Below the pieces are notes generated by a model. That model was not told where the DNA came from. It saw only the letters and a program-made list of their open reading frames with translations, and did not search any database. This document shows positions 42,701 through 51,576 of a stretch of 64,000 bases of DNA, one piece after another; the first letter of the stretch is position 1; every line of letters begins with the position of its first letter. Position numbers and translations under genes: made by a program. Origin of the DNA: CAVPCZ01 sp963779225 (lineage in GTDB: Bacteria > Bacteroidota > Ignavibacteria > UBA10030 > UBA6906); assembly GCA_963779225.1 (NCBI GenBank), contig CAVZWW010000003.1:868001-932000 (forward strand), read 5' to 3'.

Positions 42701-45253
42701 ACGACTTCGCTGCTCACGCGCGAGGGGCAGGTACACGGCGTGGTGATCGTTTCGCGTGATATTTCCGAGCGGAAGGAAGCGGAGGAGCAGCTCAGGAAAT
42801 CGGAGACAGAGTTCCGGTCGGTGTGGGAAAACTCGCGCGACGGCATGCGTCTCACCGACGCACACGGCGTGATCCTGAAAGTCAACGAGGCGTTCTGCCA
42901 GCTGGTCGGAAAGACCCGTCAGGAACTCGAATATCAGACCATGGATGCGGTTTACATGGATGTCCATTCCGGCCGCATCCTCGAGCAGTACCGCCAGCGC
43001 TTTGCCCACCGGCAGGTGGAACCGTTCTTTGAGAAAGAGATCCATCTCTGGAACGATCGCCGCGTATGGTTTGCCGTATCCAATGCGATTCTGGAGAATG
43101 AAGGACAGGAACCGTTGTTGTTGAGTCTGTTCCGGGACATTACCGAGCGGAAGAAAGTTGAGGAGGTACTCGCCATTCACACGGAAAACCTGCAGGAAGC
43201 CAAGTCCAAGGCCGAGGAGCAGGCGCGCATGCTGGAGATCCAGGCGGTGGAACTGCGTCAGGCCAAGGAAGAAGCCCTGCAGGCGTCCCGGTTCAAATCG
43301 GAATTCGTGGCCAATATGAGTCATGAAATTCGGACACCGATGAACGGGGTGATAGGTATGACCGGTCTGCTGATGGAAACGCCTCTCACACCCGAACAGC
43401 GGGAGTGTGCAGAGGTCATCAGGACCTCGGGCGACGCGCTGCTGACGATCATCAACGACATTCTGGATTTCTCCAAGATTGAAGCGGGCAAGCTTTCGCT
43501 GGAAGAGATCAATTTTGATCTCCGGTTAACGGTTGAAGAAGCCGTGGACTTGCTCGCGCCCAAAGCACACGCGAAGGGTCTCGAACTTTCATGCGCCCTG
43601 TATCAAGGTGTTCCCACGGCCCTGCATGGCGATCCAGGGCGGCTGCGCCAGGTGCTGGTGAATCTGTTGAGCAATGCCGTGAAGTTCACGAACTCCGGAG
43701 AAGTTGCAGTGCGTGTACAGCTGGCGGAGGAGTCAGGGGACGAAGTCCTGTTGCGTTTTGAGGTGGCCGACACAGGTATCGGCGTTCCAGGTGATGTACG
43801 AGACAGGCTCTTCCAGGCGTTTTCCCAGGCGGACGGATCGACTACCCGCAAGTACGGGGGCACGGGACTCGGTCTCAGAATAGCGAAGCAGTTGGCAGAA
43901 CTTATGGGAGGTTCGATCGGGTTGGAGAGTGAACCCGGCAAAGGGAGCGAGTTCTGGTTTACCTCCCGGTTTGTGCGGCAGAGCCGGCCATCACATATTG
44001 CGAACAACACCTCCACTCTCGAAGGGGTGCGCGTACTCATCGTAGATGATAACGAAACCAATCGCACGATTATGAGCCGGCGGACTGCAGGCTGGGGCAT
44101 GCGTCAAACGGCGGTGGCCGGTGGCATGGAGGCTCTGCAGGAGCTCCGGGCCGCTGCCGAGCGTTGCGAAGCGTACGAGCTGGTGTTACTTGACATGCAG
44201 ATGCCGGAGATGGACGGGCTCGCGGTTGCACGAGCCGTCAAAGATGATCCGGCGATTGCAAACACGTCTCTGATTATGCTTACCTCTCTCGGAGCCGCAA
44301 CCCGGAAGACCCAGGAGGCGGGAATCGCCATCTGCCTTCCCAAGCCGGTGAAGGAATCAGCACTTCTTGATGCCCTCCTCAAGGTGAAGCCGGGTGCCCG
44401 GGAAAAGAGTTTTCCGGAAAAAGGGTCAACAGCGCAGGCAGGTGTGCAGGCTGTGACCCCGGGCGGGCGCACGTTGCGCGTCCTTGTGGCTGAAGACAAC
44501 GTGGTCAATCAGAACGTGGCCCTCCGGATGCTGACGCGCATCGGTTGCCGCGTCGACGTCGTTGCCAACGGTCAGGAAGCCGTGGACGCGGTACAACGGG
44601 TCCCTTATGATATCGTGTTTATGGATTGTAACATGCCGGAACTGGATGGCTTTGCTGCCACAGCGGCCATCCGGGCTTCGGAAGAAAATAACCACCATAC
44701 GGTAATCATTGCCATGACTGCAAACGCATTAAAGGGCGATCGGGAAAAATGTCTTTCTTCCGGCATGGACGACTATATTTCCAAACCGGTCTCACAAAAA
44801 GAACTTGCCGGTGTTGTCGGCCGGTGGTCGGGAACGCCGTCGCCCGCCGGGCAGCCCGAACCGATGCAGAATCCGGCGGTTGAAGAGGCGCCGGCGATTG
44901 ACACATCCAGGCTCGATGAGCTTGCGGAACTCGGGGATGAGGAGGATCCTCACTGGCTGACGACGATTCTTCAGAGATTTGAGGAGGATGCTTCCTCGCG
45001 TGTCGTGAAGCTGGTGGTGGCTGCGGAGACAGGCAATCCGAAGGACCTGGAACAGGTCGCCCACGCGCTGAAGGGAAGTTGTGGCAACGTGGGCGCAACG
45101 ACCATGGCAGCGATCGCCCACCAGTTGCAGACTCTGGGCAGGAGCGGCACGGTGGACGGCGCCGGCGACTTGATTGCGGCGCTGGAAAGGGAGTTCGCCC
45201 GCGTGAAAGCGGAACTGGGAGCATATGCCACCGAACGCGAGCAGGCGCAATGA
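39752..45253 (+). CDS. Giant hybrid kinase REC-PAS/GAF array-HisKA-HATPase-REC-REC-HPt
   Basis: An 1833-aa cytoplasmic hybrid kinase. Approximate order: receiver (1-120), PAS (140-250), PAS with a CSFC motif (255-375), GAF (385-540), about five more PAS domains (545-1165), coiled coil, HisKA with His1191 in NMSHEIRTPMNGVIG, HATPase_c (GGTGLGLRIAKQ near 1370), receiver 2 (Asp near 1480, LLDMQMPEMDG), receiver 3 (Asp near 1624, FMDCNMPELDG) and HPt with His1771 (HALKGSCGNVG). All steps of a phosphorelay are in one chain. A run of nine G lies inside the coding sequence at 42270-42278. ATG 39752 is chosen because the receiver begins there. Its stop overlaps the next receiver gene (ATGA). Confidence 0.92.
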   Translation: MQKAKILVVEDERIVAIDLRNRIERLGYSVVGMASTGEEAIQMALTTQPDLVLMDVTLRGKVDGVEAADRIRRLYEVPVVYVTAHSDEHTLHRAKITEPFGYVLKPFEERELHTTMEMALYKASTDRRLRENERWLATTMSTIADAVITTDRDGRIRLMNAVAEEFTEWTQAEGLGKDVKDICVFREAETGATGEDVARSGIVIGRHGRTTAVKRLVTPIKGAHGGEAGNVFVFRDMTEREQVLSVFDSITEAIYVSDPQNYQILYANSHLQNLAGKQLTGGICYQELHGLDRPCSFCTNDLIKKLAGQPYRWEHHNAALDKDFLLTDKIIRWADGREVRFELAMDITEHKKAERIQTAINRIATLTQESRDLDELYRFVHDVIRSLMPAENFYIAMYDAQRDAVSFPYFVDEYDKVAPETQNVGRGLTAYVIHRGMSLLASPEVFQRMVRAGEVEAVGAPSLDWLGVPLIINGRTIGAMVVQTYSEGIRYTVREEQVLQFISSQVAMSIERKRADEEMRVLNDRLRTVVETVGEGITLSDATGHFLIFNSRMEAITGYTRKEANASSDFSALLYPGKETHQDALDGLKELLETGFSRDVETAVITKDGCQKTLLVSSTVVPFESGNLFLSAYRDITDRKQVEEALKEQSTFQQLMIDAIPIPVYFKAAEGHYLGCNKAFEEFTGWTRDRLVGKRAVNVYGPECSEVFVSLESMVFSKRKTHVQEVTARDGQGHLHVMQFHVAPFERSSGPLAGLVGALLDITEIKTTEEKLRKLSRAMEQSPVSIVITDLHGMIEYVNPRFEQASGYSFAECVGRNTRVLKSGLMPPDVYKVMWETLERGGEWRGEFCNRKKSGDLYWEYASISPIRNTAGETTHYVAVKEDITERKHIEEEVIRLAHVTRSIGEFVVITDRRGRVTYANRAMLDRFGYTLEELVGKPASTLVASSVVPDDLRGLLRGTLRGGWSGDLVGVPKQGPEFWMSLTTSLLTREGQVHGVVIVSRDISERKEAEEQLRKSETEFRSVWENSRDGMRLTDAHGVILKVNEAFCQLVGKTRQELEYQTMDAVYMDVHSGRILEQYRQRFAHRQVEPFFEKEIHLWNDRRVWFAVSNAILENEGQEPLLLSLFRDITERKKVEEVLAIHTENLQEAKSKAEEQARMLEIQAVELRQAKEEALQASRFKSEFVANMSHEIRTPMNGVIGMTGLLMETPLTPEQRECAEVIRTSGDALLTIINDILDFSKIEAGKLSLEEINFDLRLTVEEAVDLLAPKAHAKGLELSCALYQGVPTALHGDPGRLRQVLVNLLSNAVKFTNSGEVAVRVQLAEESGDEVLLRFEVADTGIGVPGDVRDRLFQAFSQADGSTTRKYGGTGLGLRIAKQLAELMGGSIGLESEPGKGSEFWFTSRFVRQSRPSHIANNTSTLEGVRVLIVDDNETNRTIMSRRTAGWGMRQTAVAGGMEALQELRAAAERCEAYELVLLDMQMPEMDGLAVARAVKDDPAIANTSLIMLTSLGAATRKTQEAGIAICLPKPVKESALLDALLKVKPGAREKSFPEKGSTAQAGVQAVTPGGRTLRVLVAEDNVVNQNVALRMLTRIGCRVDVVANGQEAVDAVQRVPYDIVFMDCNMPELDGFAATAAIRASEENNHHTVIIAMTANALKGDREKCLSSGMDDYISKPVSQKELAGVVGRWSGTPSPAGQPEPMQNPAVEEAPAIDTSRLDELAELGDEEDPHWLTTILQRFEEDASSRVVKLVVAAETGNPKDLEQVAHALKGSCGNVGATTMAAIAHQLQTLGRSGTVDGAGDLIAALEREFARVKAELGAYATEREQAQ

Positions 45254-45780
45254 AAGTCCTGATTGCAGAAGATGATGCCGTGTCCAGTCTTGTGCTGGCC
45301 GCGCGCATCCGGAAGATGGGCCATGAGGTCCTCGTTGCAGAGGACGGGCAGCAGGCCTGGGAAGTGTTTCAGCGTGAACGTCCGCGACTTGTCATTACGG
45401 ATCTGATGATGCCTGAAGTCAACGGGCTCGAGCTGTGCCGGCGCATACGCGGCGATGAAGGAAAGGCCTATACCTATGTCATACTGCTCACGGCATTGAG
45501 CGGAAAGTCGACGTTCTTCGATGGTATGGAAGCGGGTGCCGACGACTTTGTGACGAAACCGCTTGATACCGACGGGTTGCAGGCACGATTGCGTGTGGCG
45601 GAGCGTACGATCAACCTGCAACACGAGGTGACACAGTTACAGGGACTGTTACCCATCTGTGCATATTGCAAGAACATCCGTGATGACCGCGACGAATGGC
45701 AGCCGCTGGAGCGGTTCGTCGGACAGAAGACGGAAACGTCGTTTTCGCACACCCTCTGTCCGGAGTGTGGAACAAAGTAA
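45250..45780 (+). CDS. Response regulator REC-Cys4
   Basis: A 176-aa protein with a receiver (about 1-120, Asp in LVITDLMMPEVNG) followed by a short Cys4 domain: LQGLLPICAYCKNIRDD, then FSHTLCPECGTK. The two CxxC pairs suggest a zinc site. The start overlaps the giant kinase stop (ATGA), so it is the likely acceptor of that kinase's HPt. It is paralogous to the protein at 49181, which follows another HPt-bearing kinase in the same way. The output mechanism is unknown. Confidence 0.88.
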   Translation: MKVLIAEDDAVSSLVLAARIRKMGHEVLVAEDGQQAWEVFQRERPRLVITDLMMPEVNGLELCRRIRGDEGKAYTYVILLTALSGKSTFFDGMEAGADDFVTKPLDTDGLQARLRVAERTINLQHEVTQLQGLLPICAYCKNIRDDRDEWQPLERFVGQKTETSFSHTLCPECGTK

Positions 45781-45801
45781 AGAGATCTATCAGGAGGCAG
45801 T

Positions 45802-46152
45802 ATGGGATTGATCAATATCGCTGACATCCGGCCGGGTATGGTCCTTGCCAAGGATGTGAAGGACCGTAACAACCGGGTGCTGCTGACGGCTGGGAACGAG
45901 CTGACAGACAAGCACGTAAAGATCTTCAAGATGTGGGGAGTAACCGAAGCCGACATCCAGGGCGTCGCCCATGAAGATGTGGAAGCCCAGGAGGTTGCTG
46001 CACTGGATCCGGAACTCTTGCGCAAGGCGGATCTGGAGACACAGGAGCTGTTTACACACGCCGGCAGCCAGCATCCGGGGGTCAAAGAACTCGCACGGTT
46101 GTCCCTGATGCGACGTGTACGAACACTGACGGAGGCACCTCATGGAAATTAG
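45802..46152 (+). CDS. Small protein preceding HDOD, unknown
   Basis: A 116-aa protein. The N-terminal half, INIADIRPGMVLAKDVKDR, then LLTAGNELTDKHVKIFKMWG, resembles the short beta-rich module found at the start of HD-GYP proteins (DUF3391-like). No HD-GYP domain follows. AGGAGG precedes the ATG and its end overlaps the HDOD gene by 11 bp, indicating coupled expression. The function is not known; I infer an accessory role to HDOD signalling. Confidence 0.75.
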   Translation: MGLINIADIRPGMVLAKDVKDRNNRVLLTAGNELTDKHVKIFKMWGVTEADIQGVAHEDVEAQEVAALDPELLRKADLETQELFTHAGSQHPGVKELARLSLMRRVRTLTEAPHGN

Positions 46153-46993
46153 TCCCCGTGACCTGCTCCGCGGATACGTGGAGGTCTCTTCGCTTCCCAC
46201 GGTGCACCTGCGCCTGGAGGAAGCGATCAATAACCCGAAGAAATCGATGTCGGATATCGCGAAGGTCATCCGGGAGGATTCGGGCTTGACCGCGCGTCTG
46301 TTGCGTATTGTCAACAGCGCCTTCTACAATTTCCCCTCGAAGGTGGAGACCATCTCCCAGGCCGTGACAATTGTCGGCACGCAGCAACTCAGTGCGCTGG
46401 CGCTGGCCACGTCGGTGATGAAGATGTTTGACGGGATCAAGGGGGATCTGGTGAGCATGGATTCCTACTGGCGGCACAGCATTGCGTGCGGTCTGGCCGC
46501 GCGTCTGCTTGCAACGTTCCGGCGCGAGGCGAATGCGGAACGGTTCTTCGTTGCGGGCATGCTGCATGATATCGGGCGGCTGGTCCTGTACACAAAGCTG
46601 ACCGACATCTCCCGCGAAATTCTGCTTGAAGCCAAAACGAACAAGAAGCTGCTGTACGAAGCCGAACGGGAACGTCTGGGGTTCACCCACGCTGTTGTGG
46701 GGGGGGTTCTCCTGCAAACCTGGAAACTCCCGACAAGTCTCGAGGAGATCGTGATGTACCACCACAATCCCAGGGCTGCCGTGCGATTTCCTGTGGAAAC
46801 CGCAATTGTGCACGTTGCGGACATCATTGTGCATTCCATGGGCCTGGGAACCACGGGGGAGATTTTTGTGCCGCCGCTTGATCCGGAGGCATGGGAGCGC
46901 CTGGGCATTCAACCCAGCGTTCTTGCCAGTGTGGAAGACCAGATCGATTTGCAGTACAAGGATGCTCTTCAAACCATGCTTGCGGACACCTGA
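46142..46993 (+). CDS. HDOD-domain signalling protein
   Basis: A 283-aa cytoplasmic protein. The HDOD domain (about 10-210) includes LTARLLRIVNSAFYNFPSKV, TIVGTQQLSALALATSV and AGMLHDIGRLVLY. HDOD proteins are catalytically inactive HD relatives that act as hubs in chemotaxis and stress signalling (for example GsmA and CdgL-type systems). Here the HD pair in LHDIG is retained, but other metal ligands are not clear. A run of eight G lies near 46699. It overlaps the gene before and sits 1 bp from the kinase behind. Confidence 0.9.
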   Translation: MEISPRDLLRGYVEVSSLPTVHLRLEEAINNPKKSMSDIAKVIREDSGLTARLLRIVNSAFYNFPSKVETISQAVTIVGTQQLSALALATSVMKMFDGIKGDLVSMDSYWRHSIACGLAARLLATFRREANAERFFVAGMLHDIGRLVLYTKLTDISREILLEAKTNKKLLYEAERERLGFTHAVVGGVLLQTWKLPTSLEEIVMYHHNPRAAVRFPVETAIVHVADIIVHSMGLGTTGEIFVPPLDPEAWERLGIQPSVLASVEDQIDLQYKDALQTMLADT

Positions 46994-46994
46994 C

Positions 46995-49184
46995 ATGCCA
47001 GAACCAACCGAAATTCTCGAACATCTCTGCCAGGCAGAGAGCCGTGTGCGGCACCTGGAGGAAGTCAACCGGCGGGTAGGTGACGGGCTGGATTTCGTGG
47101 CCTCCCTCGGGGACTTCCAGACAAGCATCAATCCGGATCAGGATGTGCCTACCATTCTGAGGGCGACGCGCGCCAACTTGAATCGCCTTCTGTCCTTTCA
47201 CGCCACGGCCTTTCTGACCGAATCGGCGCAGGATGGCAATCTGGTTCTCAGTGACTGCGAACCGGGCGCAGACCGGGAGCAGATCCAGGATGAAATCGAT
47301 CTCCAGATAGACAACGGCACGTTTGCCTGGGCCCTGAATCAAAACCGGGCGCTCGTGGTGCCAGCCCGGAAGTACGGAAAAACGCTGGTATTCCATGCGA
47401 TTGCGACCCGATCGCACATTCTCGGCATGTTCGTCGGCGTGCTACCCGGAGACGACCAGGTGATCACGGACGTTTCGCTCAACCTGCTGTCGATTCTCCT
47501 GTTCACCTGTGCGAATGCACTAGACAATTCAGCGTTGTACGGCAAACTCAACGATTACAACCGGACCCTGGAGCTGGGCATACAGGAGCGCACACGGGAG
47601 TTGCAGGTGGCATTGGAGCAGGCCAAGGTGGCGAACATTGCGAAACGGCAATTTCTGGCAAACATGAGCCACGAGATCCGCACGCCTCTCAATGGCATCA
47701 TGGGGCTTGTCGAATTGTTGCGCGACACCAGGCTCGATGTGGAGCAACGGAAATACCTGGAGATAATCCGCGGAAGCAGCACGGCATTGCTCACGGTGAT
47801 CAATGACATCCTGGATTTCTCGAAGATCGAAGCCGGGAAGATGACGCTCGACAAGCGGGCATTCGATCTCCGGGCCACCGTGGAACAAAGTGTCGTGTTG
47901 TTCACCCAACGGGCTGCGGAAAAACGTCTCGCACTGAAGTTTCAGATTGACAGCGCCGTGCCGGTTGCGGTCTCCGGCGACCCGATCAGGATTTCACAGA
48001 TTGTGACCAACCTGGTGGGGAATGCCGTGAAGTTCACGGAGCGGGGAAGTGTCTCGGTACAGGTACAGGTGATGTCCGCGGTGAACCGGGAAGTGACAAT
48101 CCGGTGCGCCGTGACGGATACCGGGATCGGCATATCCGCCGACCAACAGGCTGCCCTGTTTCAATCCTTTGCACAGGTGGATGGATCCGCAACGAGGAAA
48201 TACGGCGGTACGGGACTGGGCCTCGCTATTTCCAAGCAGCTGGTGGAGATGATGCGGGGCAGCATAGGCCTTGACAGTGCACCGGAAAAGGGGAGCACCT
48301 TCTGGTTCACGGCAGTTCTTGGTGTCGAAGAAGTTGCGGCGGGTGCCGGTGTACAGCAGGCAGCGCCTGCCAGGGCCGCCGCCGACGTACTGCGGCAGAT
48401 GCGTGTGCTTGTCGCTGAGGATAATGAGGCCAACCAGCTGGTGGCGAGAATCATGCTGGACAAGCTCGGCTGCCAGACAGAGATCGTGGGGAACGGCGAG
48501 GAAGCTGTCGTGCGGCTTGCGGATCAGGAGTTCGACGTGGTGCTGATGGATTGTCATATGCCGGTGATGGATGGAATGGAAGCCACCCGCATGATCCGTC
48601 GGAGTGAAGGGAAGAGCCCGGTTCATCGCACAATCATTGCGATGACTGCAAACGCGCTGCAGGGGGAAAGGGACCATTGCATCGAAGTGGGCATGGATGA
48701 TTTTCTTGCCAAGCCGGTGATGCTCGAAGACCTGGCGACAATTCTACGGCGCTGGGCGCCGCAAAGCCGTGCCGGTGATCACACTGCTCCGGTGAAGGAA
48801 GAGCAACCGGCACGGCAACCATTGCATCTGGACATGACACGGCTCGGCCATTTGCGCGAACTGGGCGAGAAGCACGATCCGGGCATGTTTGAGAAAATCG
48901 TCCGTTCGTTTCTGGAGGACGCACCCGTACGGATTGTCACGCTCTGTCATGCTCTGGAAATCGGAGATGCACAGAAGTTCTTTACCGCCGCGCACTCTCT
49001 GAAAGGAACCAGCGGGAACCTCGGTGCAATGGTCATGATGGCGATCGCCCAGGAACTGCAAGTGCTGGGACAGTCCGGCCAGATCCAGGAGGGCGAGGCG
49101 AAGGTGCGGCAACTGGAAGAGGAGTTTGAAAGGGTGAAAGGCGAGCTGCAGCAGATGGTGATGACCTGTGAGGCAAAGTCGTGA
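46995..49184 (+). CDS. Hybrid kinase GAF-HisKA-HATPase-REC-HPt
   Basis: A 729-aa kinase. A GAF-like sensor (about 40-170) and coiled coil lead into HisKA with His226 (NMSHEIRTPLNGIMG), HATPase_c (about 330-450, GGTGLGLAISKQ), a receiver (Asp near 517, LMDCHMPVMDG) and a C-terminal HPt (His near 666, HSLKGTSGNLG). It is a complete phosphorelay, similar in its C-terminal half to the giant kinase. ATG 46995 is chosen just after the HDOD stop; the frame is open upstream, but through the HDOD gene. The stop overlaps the next receiver gene (GTGA). Confidence 0.92.
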   Translation: MPEPTEILEHLCQAESRVRHLEEVNRRVGDGLDFVASLGDFQTSINPDQDVPTILRATRANLNRLLSFHATAFLTESAQDGNLVLSDCEPGADREQIQDEIDLQIDNGTFAWALNQNRALVVPARKYGKTLVFHAIATRSHILGMFVGVLPGDDQVITDVSLNLLSILLFTCANALDNSALYGKLNDYNRTLELGIQERTRELQVALEQAKVANIAKRQFLANMSHEIRTPLNGIMGLVELLRDTRLDVEQRKYLEIIRGSSTALLTVINDILDFSKIEAGKMTLDKRAFDLRATVEQSVVLFTQRAAEKRLALKFQIDSAVPVAVSGDPIRISQIVTNLVGNAVKFTERGSVSVQVQVMSAVNREVTIRCAVTDTGIGISADQQAALFQSFAQVDGSATRKYGGTGLGLAISKQLVEMMRGSIGLDSAPEKGSTFWFTAVLGVEEVAAGAGVQQAAPARAAADVLRQMRVLVAEDNEANQLVARIMLDKLGCQTEIVGNGEEAVVRLADQEFDVVLMDCHMPVMDGMEATRMIRRSEGKSPVHRTIIAMTANALQGERDHCIEVGMDDFLAKPVMLEDLATILRRWAPQSRAGDHTAPVKEEQPARQPLHLDMTRLGHLRELGEKHDPGMFEKIVRSFLEDAPVRIVTLCHALEIGDAQKFFTAAHSLKGTSGNLGAMVMMAIAQELQVLGQSGQIQEGEAKVRQLEEEFERVKGELQQMVMTCEAKS

Positions 49185-49756
49185 ATGTTCTTGTTGCCGA
49201 AGATGATGGACTGACCCGGGCGGTGATCGCGATGCAGCTGCGCAAGCTCGGTCATACCGTTCTCGAAGCCGAAGACGGGGCTGTGGCATGGTCAATGGTT
49301 CAGCAGCTTCAGCCGCAGATTGTCATCACGGACTGGATGATGCCGAACATGAACGGTCCCCAGCTGTGCCGGAACATCAGAGGCCAAAAAGGGTCGATGT
49401 ACACGTATCTGATCATTCTTACGGCGCTGGACCGCAAGACGGGGTATCTGGAGGGAATGGAAGCCGGTGCGGACGATTTTGTCACGAAACCGGCGGAAGC
49501 CGGGGAACTGCAGGTCCGGCTACGGGTGGGGGAGCGGATCGTGCGTCTGCAGACGGAGGTCCGGCAGCTTGAAGGACTTCTGCCCATTTGCGAGAGGTGC
49601 AAGAGGATACATGTTGCAGACGGCCGGTGGGAACAGGTGGAGCACTACATCAGTCAGCGTTCCGCAGCCCAGTTTTCCCACGGTATATGCCCGAAATGTT
49701 ATCAGTCGGTTGTGCTTCCACAAATACAGGCACTCAGGAAGAAGAATAGTGGCTGA
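49181..49756 (+). CDS. Response regulator REC-Cys4 (second copy)
   Basis: A 191-aa protein starting with GTG that overlaps the kinase stop. It has a receiver (about 1-120, Asp in IVITDWMMPNMNG), then the Cys4 module: LEGLLPICERCKRIHVADGRW and FSHGICPKCYQSVVLPQ. Same layout as 45250 and the same position directly behind an HPt kinase. Its 3' end overlaps the next receiver by 8 bp. Confidence 0.88.
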   Translation: MNVLVAEDDGLTRAVIAMQLRKLGHTVLEAEDGAVAWSMVQQLQPQIVITDWMMPNMNGPQLCRNIRGQKGSMYTYLIILTALDRKTGYLEGMEAGADDFVTKPAEAGELQVRLRVGERIVRLQTEVRQLEGLLPICERCKRIHVADGRWEQVEHYISQRSAAQFSHGICPKCYQSVVLPQIQALRKKNSG

Positions 49757-50198
49757 TCCGATAGATGTTCTTGTGATTGAGGACGATGATGTATCGCGCA
49801 CCCTGTTGAAGCGTTTGTTGACCCGTCGGTTCTTCTGCAAGGTTCATGAGGCGCGGAACGGGCGGGCGGGGCTGGAGATGATCCACGCTCTCAAACCGGA
49901 TCTCGTGCTGCTGGATTTGATGTTGCCGGAGCTCGACGGCGTGGGTGTGCTGGAGGCAACGCGATCCGATCCTGTCCTTGCTTCGCTCCACGTGGTGATT
50001 ATCTCGTCAGCCAGCGACCGGGAAGCGGTTATGAAGATGGTCGGGCTTGGCATCCAGGACTATTTGCTGAAGCCATTCAAAGCGGATCTCGTGACAAAGC
50101 GGGTTGGAAGAATCCTGACTGCAGTTCACAAGTCACGGCAGCAGGGTCGAGTTGAACACCCGCCGCATTCCAGGATGGCACAGGGGAAGGCATCGTGA
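49749..50198 (+). CDS. Single-domain response regulator
   Basis: A 149-aa receiver protein with acidic pocket IEDDD, Asp in LVLLDLMLPELDG, Ser in VVIISSAS and Lys in YLLKPF, followed by a short basic tail. It begins with GTG inside the end of the previous gene. It is the third acceptor in this string and may feed the chemotaxis proteins encoded downstream. No output domain. Confidence 0.85.
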   Translation: MADPIDVLVIEDDDVSRTLLKRLLTRRFFCKVHEARNGRAGLEMIHALKPDLVLLDLMLPELDGVGVLEATRSDPVLASLHVVIISSASDREAVMKMVGLGIQDYLLKPFKADLVTKRVGRILTAVHKSRQQGRVEHPPHSRMAQGKAS

Positions 50199-51547
50199 TG
50201 GGTGTATCGGCACAGACCGCGCTCCAGGTGACGATTTCCGGAGACGGCATGGAAGCCTTCATCCGGAGTCAGACCCCCCTTGAGTGCGGGATGATTGCTC
50301 CGGAGGAGATCCAGGAGGTTCTTCACGAGACCGGTGTATGCACGGGCATCAGGGACGATATGGTTCGGCGGATTGCACGCGACGGCCTTGATTCCCACGG
50401 TGTGGTTATTGCGTGCGGGACGCAGCCGCGGGAAGGTGCGCCGGGACGCGCCGAGCTCGTCTTTGTTCCCCCGGATCATCAATCGAAGATGCGCACCGTC
50501 CTTTCCGTACGGAAGGGGGATGTTCTGGCCGTGCTGCATCCACCAACCGAAGGGACGCCTGGCGTCACTGTGACCGGGGAGGTGGTTCCATGTAGCTGCG
50601 GAGAACCCGCGGGGCTGATTCCCGGCCTGAACACGGCATTCGGTTCCGACGGGACAACCGTTATCGCGACTGAAGATGGTCAACCGGTCCAGAATCCGGA
50701 CGGTTCAATGGAAGTGCACACGACCGTGGAAATTCCGGGCAACGTAGATTACTCGGTGGGAAACATTGATTTCTGTGGATCATTGCTCATCAAGGGGGAC
50801 GTTCTCGGGGAATTCAGGATAAAAGCCGGAGGATCGGTGGAAGTCTTCGGCGATGTGCAGGATGCACTCATTGAGAGTGTGAGAGATGTGACGATTCACC
50901 AGGGTTTCGTGGGCGTGGGGAAGGGGAGAATCACTGCGGCCGGCACGGTGCGCGTCCGCCATGTGACCAATCAGACCATCAAGGCGGGGAAGGATGTCCT
51001 TGTCGAAACGGAAGCGGTCAACGCGACCATTGAAGCCGGCGGATGCGTGATCGCTCCTCGTGCGGTGATCGCGGGAGGCAGGCTGGAAGCGCTGCTGGCG
51101 GTGGATGTGCACAATCTGGGCAACTCCGAGTCGTCGGGATTGAAAGTACGGGTAGGGCGGCGGGGGAAGATCATCGAGCGTCTCACCGTTCTGGAGAAGG
51201 ATGTGAAGCAGGGGGAGCGGCAAATGAGCGAAGTGAAAGAGGCGGTCTACCGGCTGGTCAAGATGAAGGTCGACACGGGCAGACTTCCGCCCGACAAGGA
51301 ACAGATACTGGCGAAGCTCCTGGAGGCGCAGAAGCAGCTTCCCCGGCGACTCGCGGAGAGCCAGGCAGAGCGCGAGATGTTGCAGGGTGAGCTCCAGAAA
51401 AAGTGTGATGCGCGAGTTGTCGTGAGGGGGACGGTGCAGAAGGATACCATGATTGAAGTGAACGGGGCAGGCATGTTTGTTGAAAGCACGCTGGAGGCGG
51501 TGGTATTTGCGGAGTGGGACGGCGTACTCGAACCGCGATCGCTGTAA
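50198..51547 (+). CDS. FapA/DUF342-family protein
   Basis: A 449-aa protein with the FapA (flagellar assembly protein A, DUF342) architecture: an N-terminal domain (about 1-160), then a right-handed beta-helix-like region rich in short G/V repeats (about 165-330, for example LIKGDVLGEFRIKAGGSVEV) and a coiled coil near the end (about 335-420). Family members are cytoplasmic and linked by context to flagellar assembly and polymer-forming scaffolds; the mechanism is not known. TGATG coupling with the previous receiver gene fixes the start at ATG 50198, with GTG 50195 as alternative. Confidence 0.85.
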   Translation: MGVSAQTALQVTISGDGMEAFIRSQTPLECGMIAPEEIQEVLHETGVCTGIRDDMVRRIARDGLDSHGVVIACGTQPREGAPGRAELVFVPPDHQSKMRTVLSVRKGDVLAVLHPPTEGTPGVTVTGEVVPCSCGEPAGLIPGLNTAFGSDGTTVIATEDGQPVQNPDGSMEVHTTVEIPGNVDYSVGNIDFCGSLLIKGDVLGEFRIKAGGSVEVFGDVQDALIESVRDVTIHQGFVGVGKGRITAAGTVRVRHVTNQTIKAGKDVLVETEAVNATIEAGGCVIAPRAVIAGGRLEALLAVDVHNLGNSESSGLKVRVGRRGKIIERLTVLEKDVKQGERQMSEVKEAVYRLVKMKVDTGRLPPDKEQILAKLLEAQKQLPRRLAESQAEREMLQGELQKKCDARVVVRGTVQKDTMIEVNGAGMFVESTLEAVVFAEWDGVLEPRSL

Positions 51548-51576
51548 CGGAGGAGAACGGGCCAAAGGAGATTTCG

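Noticed and set aside
40859..43324. An 821-codon open frame on the complementary strand inside the giant kinase
   Set aside because: It lies antisense to clear PAS and HisKA coding sequence. Its translation is rich in His, Arg and Pro with no domain, as expected for a shadow frame in GC-rich DNA.
46806..46994. Extension of the GAF hybrid kinase into the HDOD gene
   Set aside because: It would be translated from the HDOD coding sequence in another frame. ATG 46995 directly follows the HDOD stop, as expected for a coupled gene.
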